Source of the DNA: Mycolicibacterium holsaticum DSM 44478 = JCM 12374
Lineage (GTDB): Bacteria; Actinomycetota; Actinomycetes; Mycobacteriales; Mycobacteriaceae
Length of the DNA: 64,000 nt
Assembly: GCF_019645835.1 (NCBI RefSeq)
Contig: NZ_CP080998.1
Coordinates: 1,860,001-1,924,000, forward strand
Direction of reading: 5' to 3'
Shown here piece by piece: positions 21,769 through 30,273 of this stretch. The notes under the pieces were generated by a model that saw only the letters and a program-made list of their open reading frames with translations, was not told where the DNA came from and searched no databases. The position numbers and the translations under genes were made by a program. Each line of letters starts with the position of its first letter. Position 1 is the stretch's first letter.

Positions 21769-23385
21769 TCACCCGCGGCGGGGCAGGATGCGCGTAAGCC
21801 GGCGTCTGCGCAGAAGCGCGTCTGCGGCAAGGACACCCGATCCCGCGGACAATCCCGGTCCGGGGTGGGTGCTCGCGCCGATGTGTAGTAGCCGATCCAC
21901 CATGGTTCGATGGCTGGACCGGCCGGGCCGCGGACGCAGGATGAGGCTCTGGTCGAGTTCCAACGACCCGCTGTAGCCGTCGCCGCCCACATGATTGCGG
22001 TTGGCGGCCTCGAGGTCTGCGGGGGACAACACGGCGCGGCCCACCAGCGCCGAGTCCAGGTTGGTGATGTGCTGCGCGATGATCTCCTGAACTCGGTCGG
22101 CGAATGTCTCTCTGAGATGCTCGGTCCACACGCCGTTTCCGACATCGATCTCGCCCGCCGCGTCACCGACAGGACTGGACGGCAACTCGAGGAGTTGAAC
22201 CCACAACGTGGCACCGCCCTTCGGGGCGCGAGAGGGATCTGCGACCGTGTGCTGGCCGATTGCGATCGTGGGAGATGCGGGAAGCAGTCGTCGGGTAGCT
22301 TCGTTGACGGCTCGTGACACTCCGTCGAGTCCCGGTGTCAGGTTCACCGATGCGGCTTGGGCTAGCCGGGAATCGCCCCGCCAGCGAGGCTGCTCGCTCA
22401 GTGCCATGTGTATCTGCATTCCCGCGCGGCCATACCGGAATCGCCGAGCGTCACTGGCAACCGGGGGCGAAACATCCTCGTTCCGCAGGAGATCCAGGTA
22501 AAGCTGTTGGGGAGTCACGTTGGCGAGCACGGCTTGGCGCGCTTCGTAGCGTTCGCCGTCGGCGGTCACAACACCGGTCGCCGCTCCGCCCGACACCTCG
22601 ATGCGGGTGACGTCACGATTGGTTCGGCATTCGCCGCCACCGTCGCGGATGATGCCAGCCAGGGCCTCGATCAGCTTGACCCCGCCGCCCTGGGGAATCG
22701 GCATCCCAACCATCTCGATCGACAGCGCGACCATTTTCGCCATCAACGCAGAGGTCACGGACTCCGGTCCGAGGCCACCGTGGAGGGGCAGCGGTGCGAA
22801 AAAGCCGCGGGCAGGTTCGGATTGGTACTCCGCCGTCACCCAGTCACGGCAGCTTTCGAGTAGGTCGCCTGCGTAGCGCAGGCTGCCGTCGCGCCCCAGC
22901 CGGCGGTAGGCAGTGACGCCGAGTTTCAGCGTCGCCAACGACCAAAACTCTTTCCCCATCAAATGAGTGGTGGTCTGCTGATGTCGGCCGAACCAGTCGG
23001 CGAGGCGATCCCAGGCCGCGCCGTCGGCGTGGTGGTGGCGCGTGAACTCGGCGACATTCTGCTCGTGCGACGACGTCAGCAGGACCGCGTCGTGGTGTGG
23101 GGAAGCGTAGGCAGTCTGTACCGGTGCGAACGTGTATTGCAGTCCGCGGGCGTCGAGTTCAGGCTTGAGCCGCTGGTATGCCTCGCTCAGCAGAAACAGC
23201 ACGTGAAACCCGGAGAAGACGTCGTGGGTGTAACCCGGCGCGGTGAGCTCGGCGGTCTGCACGGCGCCGCCGAGGCGGTCGCTGCTCTCCAGAACGCACA
23301 CGCCCCAGCCGGCGCGGGTCAGCAGCGCGCCGGCTACCAGGGAGTTGAGTCCACTCCCGATGATCACTGCGTCAAAACGTGGCAA
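21769..23385 (-). CDS. Phytoene-desaturase-related FAD oxidoreductase
   Basis: 538 residues. The N-terminal VIIGSGLNSLVAGALL with LESSDRLGGAVQT is the dinucleotide fold of the amine oxidase/phytoene desaturase superfamily, and HIGASTHPGPGLSAGSG near the C-terminus is the matching closing FAD motif. The family (PYROXD2-like) includes carotenoid desaturases, but no other carotenoid gene is present here. The enzyme sits inside a catabolic operon (4 bp from the SRPBCC gene). It more likely dehydrogenates a pathway intermediate. Its role is unassigned. Confidence 0.78.
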   Translation of the reverse strand: MPRFDAVIIGSGLNSLVAGALLTRAGWGVCVLESSDRLGGAVQTAELTAPGYTHDVFSGFHVLFLLSEAYQRLKPELDARGLQYTFAPVQTAYASPHHDAVLLTSSHEQNVAEFTRHHHADGAAWDRLADWFGRHQQTTTHLMGKEFWSLATLKLGVTAYRRLGRDGSLRYAGDLLESCRDWVTAEYQSEPARGFFAPLPLHGGLGPESVTSALMAKMVALSIEMVGMPIPQGGGVKLIEALAGIIRDGGGECRTNRDVTRIEVSGGAATGVVTADGERYEARQAVLANVTPQQLYLDLLRNEDVSPPVASDARRFRYGRAGMQIHMALSEQPRWRGDSRLAQAASVNLTPGLDGVSRAVNEATRRLLPASPTIAIGQHTVADPSRAPKGGATLWVQLLELPSSPVGDAAGEIDVGNGVWTEHLRETFADRVQEIIAQHITNLDSALVGRAVLSPADLEAANRNHVGGDGYSGSLELDQSLILRPRPGRSSHRTMVDRLLHIGASTHPGPGLSAGSGVLAADALLRRRRLTRILPRRG

Positions 23386-23389
23386 TGGC

Positions 23390-23836
23390 TCAGACCGAAC
23401 CCAAGTGCGATACGAACGCCGCGAAGGCGGTATCGATCTGTTGTGACACCAGAAGAGGCGCGACGTGCTGAGTCATCCCGACGACGGGGCCGCGCAATAC
23501 GACGGATGCGGTCCATCGCAGCGTTGTGGAGTTGGGATCGGGCGCGGCGCCCAGCACGATCCTGTTGTCGAAGGTGACGTGAACGCCGTCTCCGAGTGCG
23601 GTGCCCGCGAAGCGTGCGCTCTCGCCCGGTGTGCGTTCGACGCACTTCACCCTGGCGGTGAGGTGCAGTTTGCCGAGGCCGAGCGGAAATACGCAGCGTG
23701 CGCGGATTTCGCCGGACGATTGCACCGAAACGTCCTGGACCACCGGGATCAAGCCGAGGAAGGTGGCGGGCTCGGCGATCGCGTCCCAGGTCGTCTCCGG
23801 TGATGCCTCGACCAAGCGGGTCCCATCAAAGTTCAT
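23390..23836 (-). CDS. SRPBCC/CoxG-like protein
   Basis: 148 residues of the START/SRPBCC fold (MNFDGTRLVEASPETTWDAI, then FLGLIPVVQDV). It resembles CoxG, an accessory protein encoded with many molybdenum hydroxylases and thought to help enzyme maturation or membrane attachment. The ATG at 23836 overlaps the TGA of the CoxL-like gene, which decides the start against longer readings. Its location right after the large subunit supports the CoxG role. Confidence 0.75.
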   Translation of the reverse strand: MNFDGTRLVEASPETTWDAIAEPATFLGLIPVVQDVSVQSSGEIRARCVFPLGLGKLHLTARVKCVERTPGESARFAGTALGDGVHVTFDNRIVLGAAPDPNSTTLRWTASVVLRGPVVGMTQHVAPLLVSQQIDTAFAAFVSHLGSV

Positions 23837-26301
23837 CGTGACTCCACGATCACTCGGCGTTGGCTGGCCTCGGGTTCGTGGATGAGCGACCACACGCGTT
23901 GTGGGTCGTTGAAACTTTCATGCACCACCGCTCGTATCCCTGCGGCCCGCAATGCATCTTGAACTGCCGCGCTGATGGTGTGCAGGCCTGCACCGCCGCC
24001 CTCGCCCATCCCCTTCGCGCCCACCGGTCCGAATGGCGACGGGGTGACGACCTCGCCGGTGTGAAGATCAGGCATGTCGAGGGCAGTCGGCACGTGGTAT
24101 TGGTAGAAGTTCGACGTCAGCAACTGCCCGTGTTCGTCGTATTCGTAGCTTTCGGTGAGCGCGGCGCCCAGGCCATGGGCCAACGCGCCGTGCACCTGAC
24201 CCTCCACGATCATCGGGTTGACCCGTACCCCGCAGTCGTCAACGGCGACATACCGCAGAATTTCGATTGCCCCGGTGTCCGGGTCGATTTCGATGACCGC
24301 CAGGTGTACCTGCGACGCATACGTGAGCGTCAAGTTGCCGAACTTCCGTTCCACATCTGGCAGGGCGAACGGTGGCCGGTACACGTAACGACAGTTGAGC
24401 GTCACATCCAAATCGGCTGGGTAGTCGAGGTTGTCGACGTTCACCAGACTCGCCAGCTCGAAAAACGTGAGCGATCCGCCGTGGGGAGCCAGGGCCGCTC
24501 CCTTGGCGAGGACGATCTCGGCGGCAGGTGCCCCGAGCACCGCGCCGGCGAGGAGTCGGATCTCAGCGGCCAGCTTCTCCGCAGCACCTTTGGTCGCACC
24601 CAGTCCGGTGACGGCGAATTGACTGGCGTTGGTGCCCGACCAGCCGGCATGCGTGTTGCGGCGCGAGTCGTGCCCGCTGTGCACGATGACGTCATCGGGT
24701 GTCACACCGAGGATGTCGGCCGCTACCTGTGCGGCGGTGGTTTCGTGTCCTTGGCCCTGTGGCGCCGAGCCAAGCGACAGCACCACCTCGCCGGAAAGGT
24801 CCAATTTGATGGTCGCGACCTGGTTGTTGCCGGAGACGGGGATGTGCGGGTTCGCCAGACGCACCTGCGCGTAGTTCTGGGTGCCCGAGTCCAGGGTGGA
24901 TCCGATGCCGATACCCAGCAGCTTGCCGTTGTTGCGGACGCCGCGTTGAGTTCGGAACCTGTCGTAATCTGCGAGTTCCAAGGCGATGTCGAGGGACTGC
25001 GTGTAATCACCGGAGTCGTAGATCCCCCCGCTGGGAGTTTCGTACGGAAAGTCCGTGGCCGGGATGTAATTGCGCTTCCGGATCTCGACCGGATCGAAAC
25101 CGAGTTCGTGGCTCACGATGTCGATGATCCGTTCGGTCAACCACAGATGCTGCATCCGTGAGTAGCCGCGGTTCGCCGAACTCGGCGTCTTATTGGTGAT
25201 GACTTGTCTCATGTCGACGCGGATGTTCCGCCACAGATAACATCCCGGAGTCACCTGGGTCCAGAGCACGGCACCTGTTGGCTCGTAGCGGGGGAAGGCG
25301 CCGACGTCGTCTATCGCCTTCGCCGAAAACCCCAGCAGGGTACCGTCTTTCGCCACAGCGACTTCGATGTCCTGGAACCAACGGTCGGCACCGTGTGCAT
25401 TCGCGGTCTGCTGTTCGGTGCGCCACTCGGTCCACTTGACGGGACGGCCCAGCTTGCGGGCCAGTAGACAAGCCGCGGTCACATAGGTGTATCCGGTGAG
25501 TTTGTTTCCGAACCCGCCACCGATGTCGCCGGTGATCAGGTGCAACTTGGCGGCGGGAACCCTGAGCGCACCAGAGATCCAGGTGATCGACGGACCGGGA
25601 CCGTGCAGGTTGCAGGTGACGGTGAACTCACCTGTGCCCGCGTCGAACTCCGCAACGGAGCCGGAGCATTCCAGCGGAGTCGAAGAGAACCTGTGGAAGT
25701 ACAGTTCTGAGATCCGAAGTACATGATCGGCATCTCGCAGCGCCGCGTCGACATCGCCGTAGTCGAACAGGGCGGACAATACGACGTTGGTCCCGGCATC
25801 CTCGTGCACGATCGGCGCGTCGTTCTCGGTTGCCTTGCGGGCATCCATCAGCGGGTCAAGAGGCTCGTACTCTACTTCTACCAATTCAGCGGCATCACAG
25901 GCTATTTCGCGGGTGGCCGCCACGACCGCAGCGACGGGGTGCCCTGCCCAGCATGCCTTGTCCACGGCCAGGCAGTATTCGGTGATGGCGCTTGCATCGC
26001 CGGGTGCGACCTGCCAGTACGGATCGGTGAGGTCCGCTGCCTCGCGTCCGGTGAGGGTTCCATACACCCCGGGAAGTGCCTCGGCCTGCGACACATCCAC
26101 CGAGACGATGCGTGCATGCGCGTACGGACTGCGGACGAAGTGCAGGTAGCCCATACCGTAACGCTTGACGTCATCGACGAACTTGCCTTGCCCTTTGAGG
26201 AGTCGTCGGTCTTCCTTGCGTTTGAGCCGTTGACCGGTCCAAGCTTCGGTTGCGGTGATTGCCGAGGAAGCCTCTGCGGTGTCGTGGAGGTCGCTACTCA
26301 C
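23833..26301 (-). CDS. Molybdenum hydroxylase large subunit (CoxL/xanthine dehydrogenase family)
   Basis: 822 residues. It has the N-terminal hammerhead region (LLKGQGKFVDD, RSPYAHARIVSVD), the GDIGGGFGNKLTGY stretch that contacts the molybdopterin cofactor, and the C-terminal GMGEGG loop with the catalytic Glu near residue 767. The active-site loop reads SANRGYSRMQHL near residue 378. It lacks the AYRCSFR motif of true CO dehydrogenase, so this is a hydroxylase of another substrate, such as an N-heteroaromatic or aldehyde. It is encoded with its iron-sulfur and FAD subunits. It overlaps CoxS by 8 bp and the CoxG-like gene by ATGA. Confidence 0.85.
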   Translation of the reverse strand: MSSDLHDTAEASSAITATEAWTGQRLKRKEDRRLLKGQGKFVDDVKRYGMGYLHFVRSPYAHARIVSVDVSQAEALPGVYGTLTGREAADLTDPYWQVAPGDASAITEYCLAVDKACWAGHPVAAVVAATREIACDAAELVEVEYEPLDPLMDARKATENDAPIVHEDAGTNVVLSALFDYGDVDAALRDADHVLRISELYFHRFSSTPLECSGSVAEFDAGTGEFTVTCNLHGPGPSITWISGALRVPAAKLHLITGDIGGGFGNKLTGYTYVTAACLLARKLGRPVKWTEWRTEQQTANAHGADRWFQDIEVAVAKDGTLLGFSAKAIDDVGAFPRYEPTGAVLWTQVTPGCYLWRNIRVDMRQVITNKTPSSANRGYSRMQHLWLTERIIDIVSHELGFDPVEIRKRNYIPATDFPYETPSGGIYDSGDYTQSLDIALELADYDRFRTQRGVRNNGKLLGIGIGSTLDSGTQNYAQVRLANPHIPVSGNNQVATIKLDLSGEVVLSLGSAPQGQGHETTAAQVAADILGVTPDDVIVHSGHDSRRNTHAGWSGTNASQFAVTGLGATKGAAEKLAAEIRLLAGAVLGAPAAEIVLAKGAALAPHGGSLTFFELASLVNVDNLDYPADLDVTLNCRYVYRPPFALPDVERKFGNLTLTYASQVHLAVIEIDPDTGAIEILRYVAVDDCGVRVNPMIVEGQVHGALAHGLGAALTESYEYDEHGQLLTSNFYQYHVPTALDMPDLHTGEVVTPSPFGPVGAKGMGEGGGAGLHTISAAVQDALRAAGIRAVVHESFNDPQRVWSLIHEPEASQRRVIVESR

Positions 26302-26785
26302 TCGTTCGCTCCTTCCTGGCGGCCGCCTCGATGGCGTCGACGATGTTCCAATAGCCGGTGCAGCGGCAGATGTTGCCCTTCAGCGCACGCTTTATTTCGG
26401 TGCGTGTCGGGTTTGGATTGGAACGCAGCAGGTGGGTCGCGCTCATCAACATGCCCGGTGTGCAGTAGCCGCATTGGAGGGCGTGGTGGTCGGAGAACGC
26501 CTGTTGGAGAACGCTGAGGCCGTCGGTCGGTGACACGCCTTCGACCGTGGTGATCTCGGCGCCGTCGGCCTGGATGGCAAGAACCGAGCACGACTTCGTG
26601 GACTGGCCGTCGATGAGCACAGTGCATGCCCCGCATGTGCCGGTGTCGCACCCGACATGTGTTCCGACGAGATCGAGGTCGTCGCGGATGAGGTGCACAA
26701 GCAGTTTTCGGGCCTCCACCTCGCAGTGGTGTGCACGCCCGTTGATACGCAGGTCGATTGCCTTCGCGCGGGTGGGCTCGTTCAT
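26294..26785 (-). CDS. Molybdenum hydroxylase [2Fe-2S] small subunit (CoxS type)
   Basis: 163 residues. A plant-type [2Fe-2S] site is formed by C46, C51, C54 and C66 (GCDTGTCGAC...C), and the second, all-helical cluster domain by C105, C108, C140 and C142 (QCGYC and ICRCTGYWNI). This is the complete set for the electron-transfer subunit between the molybdenum centre and FAD. It directly abuts the FAD subunit gene (no gap) and overlaps the large subunit gene by 8 bp, so the three are co-translated. Confidence 0.92.
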   Translation of the reverse strand: MNEPTRAKAIDLRINGRAHHCEVEARKLLVHLIRDDLDLVGTHVGCDTGTCGACTVLIDGQSTKSCSVLAIQADGAEITTVEGVSPTDGLSVLQQAFSDHHALQCGYCTPGMLMSATHLLRSNPNPTRTEIKRALKGNICRCTGYWNIVDAIEAAARKERTSE

Positions 26786-27607
26786 CTACAGGGCCTCCGT
26801 TTCACTCAGGGCTTGCTGCGCGGCGCGCAGGCCGAGGACACCGGCGAGGTGCCGTTTGTACTCGGTCGTGGCGTGCACGTCGGGGGGCGGAGAAATATTC
26901 GCATCGGCGATGGCAGCGCGGATCTCGTCCGGCTCTGCGGCGGCCGAAACCGCAACGGGCCGGGAGGCGACGCCTCCGAACGCGATCCGGACGCCGTCAC
27001 CGATGCGGGTCGCCGCCGCATTCACGATGCCGGGGCCGTCGGCGCCGACCCGCAGCGCCGCCCATCCGTCGCTTCGACGGGGTGGTCTGGGCGGGATCAC
27101 GATCTTGGTCAACAGTTCCCCGGGCCCCACCGCGGTCCAGAACGGCGCGATGAAGAATTCGTCGGCCGGGACTTGTCGCTCGCCGTCGGCGCCGACGACT
27201 GTCATCGACGCGCCGACGGCCAGCATGAGCGGCGGCAGGTTGTTGTTCACGTCGTTGTGACAGACGTTGCCGCCGACGGTGGCGCGGTTGCGTACCTGCA
27301 CATCCGCGAGGGTGGCGGCCACGTGGCGCAGGATCGGGCGGTGCGCCCGCACCGTCTCGGAGGCGAGCATCTCTGTGAAGGTCACGCCGGCGCCTAGCTG
27401 GAGTGAACCGTCGTCACCCACGACGATTTGTTTGAGGTCGGCAAGGCTGCCGATGTCGACGAGCCTGTGGGGCGAAGCCACCCTGAGCTTCATCATGTTG
27501 ATCAAGGTGGCTCCGCCCGCCAGGACTCGGGAATCCGGTGCCGAAAGCAGCTGGATCGCCTCGTCAACCGATGCAGCAACCGCGTATTCGAACGGTTTCA
27601 GCAACAT
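26786..27607 (-). CDS. Molybdenum hydroxylase FAD-binding medium subunit (CoxM type)
   Basis: 273 residues. It shows the two FAD pyrophosphate motifs of the family in variant form: AGGATLINMMKLR near residue 31 and ATVGGNVCHNDVNNN near 113. A CO dehydrogenase flavoprotein C-terminal domain follows. It accepts electrons from the CoxS-type subunit and passes them to NAD or oxygen. It is the first of the three subunit genes in the operon and follows an 86-bp gap after the FAH gene, which could hold an internal promoter, though I see no TTTGATCAAA there. Confidence 0.87.
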   Translation of the reverse strand: MLLKPFEYAVAASVDEAIQLLSAPDSRVLAGGATLINMMKLRVASPHRLVDIGSLADLKQIVVGDDGSLQLGAGVTFTEMLASETVRAHRPILRHVAATLADVQVRNRATVGGNVCHNDVNNNLPPLMLAVGASMTVVGADGERQVPADEFFIAPFWTAVGPGELLTKIVIPPRPPRRSDGWAALRVGADGPGIVNAAATRIGDGVRIAFGGVASRPVAVSAAAEPDEIRAAIADANISPPPDVHATTEYKRHLAGVLGLRAAQQALSETEAL

Positions 27608-27693
27608 CGCTTACTCCTTGTGGGTCGGCTCGAATGATGAGCGCGTAGGTCCCCGGGGAAGTCTGCCTCGCGGGAGGGGTCGACGGTGGCGAG

Positions 27694-28569
27694 TTAGGTG
27701 AGTGCGATCTTCTCGACGCGGTTGACCAGACGCCCGATTTCGGCGATCTCCACCTCTGTGACGTCGCCCGGTTCGAGGAACAGGGGTGGGTCGTGGGCAA
27801 AACCGACCCCGGACGGCGTGCCGGTGAGGATGACGTCGCCCGGTTCGAGGGTCATACCCAGCGAGAGTTGCGCGATGATCCGTTCGACGGGGTAGAACAG
27901 CGACCCCGTCGACGCCTCCTGGCGCACTTCCCCGTTGACGAGTGACCGCAGGGTCAAAGACCGTTCGTCAAGTGCGTCGGCGGTGACGATCACCGGCCCC
28001 AAGGGGCAGTACGTGTCCATGCCCTTACCCTTTTGCCACTGGCCGCCGTGGCGACGCTGGATGTCACGCGCGGTGATGTCGTTGGCCAGGGTGTATCCGA
28101 ATACGTGATCCTTCGCGCATTCTTCAGAGATGGATCGGCCCCCTTTGCCGATGACGACCGCCAGTTCGCCCTCGTAGTCGAGCTTGGTCGTGACAGCCGC
28201 ATCCCAGGCGATCGCATCGCCGGGGCCGATCACGCTGCCATTGGGCTTGGAGAAGAACGTCGCGAACTTGCGCTCGTCGGTCTCTTGGCCGGCGCGTTTG
28301 CCGATGCCCTCCTCATAGTGCTTTGGATAATTCCAGCCGACGCAATAGATGTGGCCTGGTCGTGGTATCGGGGCCAACAGTCGAACATCCGCGAGACGAG
28401 CGGTGCTCTCGTTGTTAGCGGCGGCCCGCTTGGCGTCGTCGAAGAGCGCGGGATCTGCGACGAGATCGAGGATCTCGTCGCAGATCGCGCTGAGGTCGAT
28501 GACCTCGTCCCTCCGTACGGCGCCCGGCTTGGCTTGCCCGCCCGGCATTTGGAAGGTGGCAAGCTGCAT
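27694..28569 (-). CDS. Fumarylacetoacetate hydrolase-family protein
   Basis: 291 residues. The FAH fold is clear from GRPGHIY-like PRPGHIYCVGWNYP, the metal-site motif DYEGELAVVIGKGG near residue 130, GYTLANDITARDIQ and the C-terminal TGTPSGVGFAHDPP with LEPGDVTEVEIAEIG. Members cleave C-C bonds of acylpyruvates or decarboxylate/isomerise ring-cleavage products. Lying 1 bp from the RidA gene, it probably acts late, after ring opening. The specific reaction (acylpyruvase, hydratase or isomerase) cannot be decided. Confidence 0.87.
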   Translation of the reverse strand: MQLATFQMPGGQAKPGAVRRDEVIDLSAICDEILDLVADPALFDDAKRAAANNESTARLADVRLLAPIPRPGHIYCVGWNYPKHYEEGIGKRAGQETDERKFATFFSKPNGSVIGPGDAIAWDAAVTTKLDYEGELAVVIGKGGRSISEECAKDHVFGYTLANDITARDIQRRHGGQWQKGKGMDTYCPLGPVIVTADALDERSLTLRSLVNGEVRQEASTGSLFYPVERIIAQLSLGMTLEPGDVILTGTPSGVGFAHDPPLFLEPGDVTEVEIAEIGRLVNRVEKIALT

Positions 28570-28570
28570 A

Positions 28571-28978
28571 TCAGCGGCCTGACTGGCCGATCGCGGCGAT
28601 GGCCTCGATCTCGATCAGGAGTTCCTTGTCCACCAGCCGGGAAACCTCGAACATCGACGACGCCGGTAGCGGTGCGGAAAAGTAGCGCTTGCGCACCTCG
28701 TGGATGTCATCGAACTGCTCCATGTCCCGGATGAAGACCGTGAGCTTGACGATGTCGGCGAGACTGCCGCCGGCCTCCTCGAGGATGGACTTCATATTCT
28801 CGAGGATGGTTTCGGTCTGGACCTTGACGTCGCCGACGCCGACCACCTCGCCCGAAGGAGCGCGGGACGTCAGACCGCTGACAAACAGCAACTCTTTCGG
28901 ATCAGTCACCTTGATGGCCTGGGAGAACACTCCCAACGGTGTGTTCAGCTTCTTGCTGTAGACCTCGGAAATGGACAT
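28571..28978 (-). CDS. RidA (YjgF/YER057c/UK114) family protein without the usual arginine
   Basis: 135 residues with the RidA fold: LNTPLGVFSQAIKV, VGDVKVQTETILENMKSILEEAGGSLADIVKLTVFIRDM. Deaminating Rid proteins have a catalytic Arg in a P-A-R-S-x-V-E-V motif; here the segment reads PLPASSMFEVSRL, so Ser replaces Arg. The imine deaminase function is therefore not expected, and it belongs with the divergent Rid subgroups often found in catabolic clusters. It lies between the cupin (2 bp) and FAH (1 bp) genes. Confidence 0.85.
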   Translation of the reverse strand: MSISEVYSKKLNTPLGVFSQAIKVTDPKELLFVSGLTSRAPSGEVVGVGDVKVQTETILENMKSILEEAGGSLADIVKLTVFIRDMEQFDDIHEVRKRYFSAPLPASSMFEVSRLVDKELLIEIEAIAAIGQSGR

Positions 28979-28980
28979 GG

Positions 28981-29367
28981 TTACCTCGCATCTTCATCGT
29001 TGTCATACCAATCGGGACGTTGGGGGTAGTGCGGTCCGTCGTAGACCTCCAGAAAGACCGTGTCCTCCAGAGCCTCGGTCGGTCCGTGAAAGTTGCCGGC
29101 GGGATTCCAGTAGAAGGATCCGGTGGTCAGGACTTCACCGCTGTGTAGGTACTTGTAGCTGCCCGACAACACGAACATGAACTGGTTCGAGGCGTGGCAG
29201 TGGTTCTGCGGAATGCCACAGCCCTTCTCGATCTTGATCTGCGCGATCGAGGCGCCAGAGTCATCGTCGCGCCACAGCATACGTTCGGAAACACCGGGCA
29301 ATGACTTTGCCCGCCAGGGCATTTCCTCTGCCCGCAAGATGAGTTCAGTGAGTTCAGGGCTGTTCAA
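28981..29367 (-). CDS. Cupin-domain protein
   Basis: 128 residues. One small beta-barrel with HCHASNQFMFVLSGSYKYL and a later NPAGNFHGPTEALEDTVFLEVYDGP gives histidines suited to bind one metal ion. Such proteins in aromatic clusters act as ring- or side-chain-cleaving dioxygenases, or as sensors. TTG at 29367 is chosen: it overlaps the TGA of gntR (TTGA) and has AGGAAG seven bases upstream. The open frame extends much further upstream but only opposite gntR coding sequence. Function unassigned. Confidence 0.75.
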   Translation of the reverse strand: MNSPELTELILRAEEMPWRAKSLPGVSERMLWRDDDSGASIAQIKIEKGCGIPQNHCHASNQFMFVLSGSYKYLHSGEVLTTGSFYWNPAGNFHGPTEALEDTVFLEVYDGPHYPQRPDWYDNDEDAR

Positions 29368-30068
29368 AACAGGGCTTCCTCTCCAAGTTGACGGGCCACG
29401 ACGTTGACCGTCTTGGCCAGGTGCTCGTGCAGTTCGCGTGACGCAACGCGAGGATTGCCGCGGATACACGCTTCCAAGATCCGCTCGTGTTCGAGTCGAC
29501 GGTCCTTGACGGCGCCTCGGTGGGGCAGAGACAGCATTCGATAGCGTTCGCTGTTCGCCCACAGCGGTGTGATCAGGCGAATCAACCAGGCGGATCCGGC
29601 TGCTTCGTAGATCGAAAAGTGGAACGCCGTGTGCGCCTTGCGCGACTCCTCCAGCGCACCACGTGCGGCCGCGGCGCATTGCCGTTCCAAGTGCGCGAGC
29701 GCCACCTTCCCGTGTTCGGGCGTGAAACGATCGGCGGCCAGCTCGACAGCCAAGGTCTCGAGTCGGATCCGAGCCCGATACGTGTCCATCAGGTCTTGTA
29801 CGGAGAACAGGCTCACCCGCGCCCCGCGCCTGGGCTGTTGCTCCACCAGGCCCAGGGATTCCAGCACCCGCAGCGCCTCCCGAACCGGCATCATGCTCAT
29901 GCCCAATCGCTCCGCCAGCGGTGCAAGCCGAAGCGGGGCCCCGGGCTCAAGCGATCCCGAGACGATCAAATCTTGCAGCGCATTGACAGCCATATCAACG
30001 CGTGTCTGTGCAGTGCCCGTCGGCGATTCCTCGATGGCGACCACCGACGTCGTGCTTGCCGATGTCAT
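29364..30068 (-). CDS. GntR-family (FCD) transcriptional regulator, second paralogue
   Basis: 234 residues with a winged helix (about 25-92) and an FCD domain (about 100-225; HTAFHFSIYEAAGSAWL, RLEHERILEACIRGNPRVASREL). It keeps the canonical MPVREALRVLESLGLVEQ, unlike the paralogue at 18920-19588. It is the first gene of the minus-strand operon and divergent from the styA unit. It faces a TTTGATCAAA twin operator, so autoregulation is likely. FadR-type regulators release DNA when a small acid or acyl-CoA binds the FCD pocket. Confidence 0.9.
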   Translation of the reverse strand: MTSASTTSVVAIEESPTGTAQTRVDMAVNALQDLIVSGSLEPGAPLRLAPLAERLGMSMMPVREALRVLESLGLVEQQPRRGARVSLFSVQDLMDTYRARIRLETLAVELAADRFTPEHGKVALAHLERQCAAAARGALEESRKAHTAFHFSIYEAAGSAWLIRLITPLWANSERYRMLSLPHRGAVKDRRLEHERILEACIRGNPRVASRELHEHLAKTVNVVARQLGEEALF

Positions 30069-30151
30069 TGCGATCTAAGGCCTCTCGTTCGTCGTTGCGC
30101 TCTGGTCCTGGGTTGGTGGTCCGTCCCACCGGCCTGAACAGTAACCCATAA

Positions 30152-30213
30152 TTTGATCAAAGAAAAGCTCAAACCCGCGAAAAAGGTAGCAAAAAGCGAA
30201 CTTTGTGATCAAA
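30152..30213. promoter_or_regulatory. Twin operator 2 between gntR and the styA unit
   Basis: A perfect TTTGATCAAA lies at 30152-30161 and TGTGATCAAA at 30204-30213; centres are 52 bp apart. The right copy ends five bases before the -35 of the styA promoter. The left copy, read leftward, is followed by a T and TATGGGTTAC, the same extension found at the fadD-mce operator. The gap between gntR and the first downstream start holds little else. Confidence 0.72.
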
Positions 30214-30218
30214 CATGC

Positions 30219-30248
30219 TTGACGTGGCCGGAACCTGCGCTTTAGAGT
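30219..30248 (+). promoter_or_regulatory. Candidate sigma-A promoter of the styA unit
   Basis: TTGACG at 30219-30224 and TAGAGT at 30243-30248 with an 18-bp spacer fit the mycobacterial housekeeping consensus. The operator half of the twin pair lies directly upstream of the -35. Transcription would start near 30255, about 20 bases before the small ORF at 30274. Confidence 0.55.
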
Positions 30249-30273
30249 CGACCCACCGATAGAAGAGGTGCCG

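Noticed and set aside
21769..23385. Carotenoid biosynthesis role for the phytoene-desaturase-like gene
   Set aside because: No crtB, crtE or lycopene cyclase gene is nearby and it lies within a catabolic operon.
23390..27607. CO dehydrogenase for carbon monoxide use
   Set aside because: The large subunit lacks the AYRCSFR loop that marks CO-oxidising enzymes.
29960..29972. GATCAAAT half-site inside gntR
   Set aside because: Only half of the palindrome matches and it is part of the coding region.
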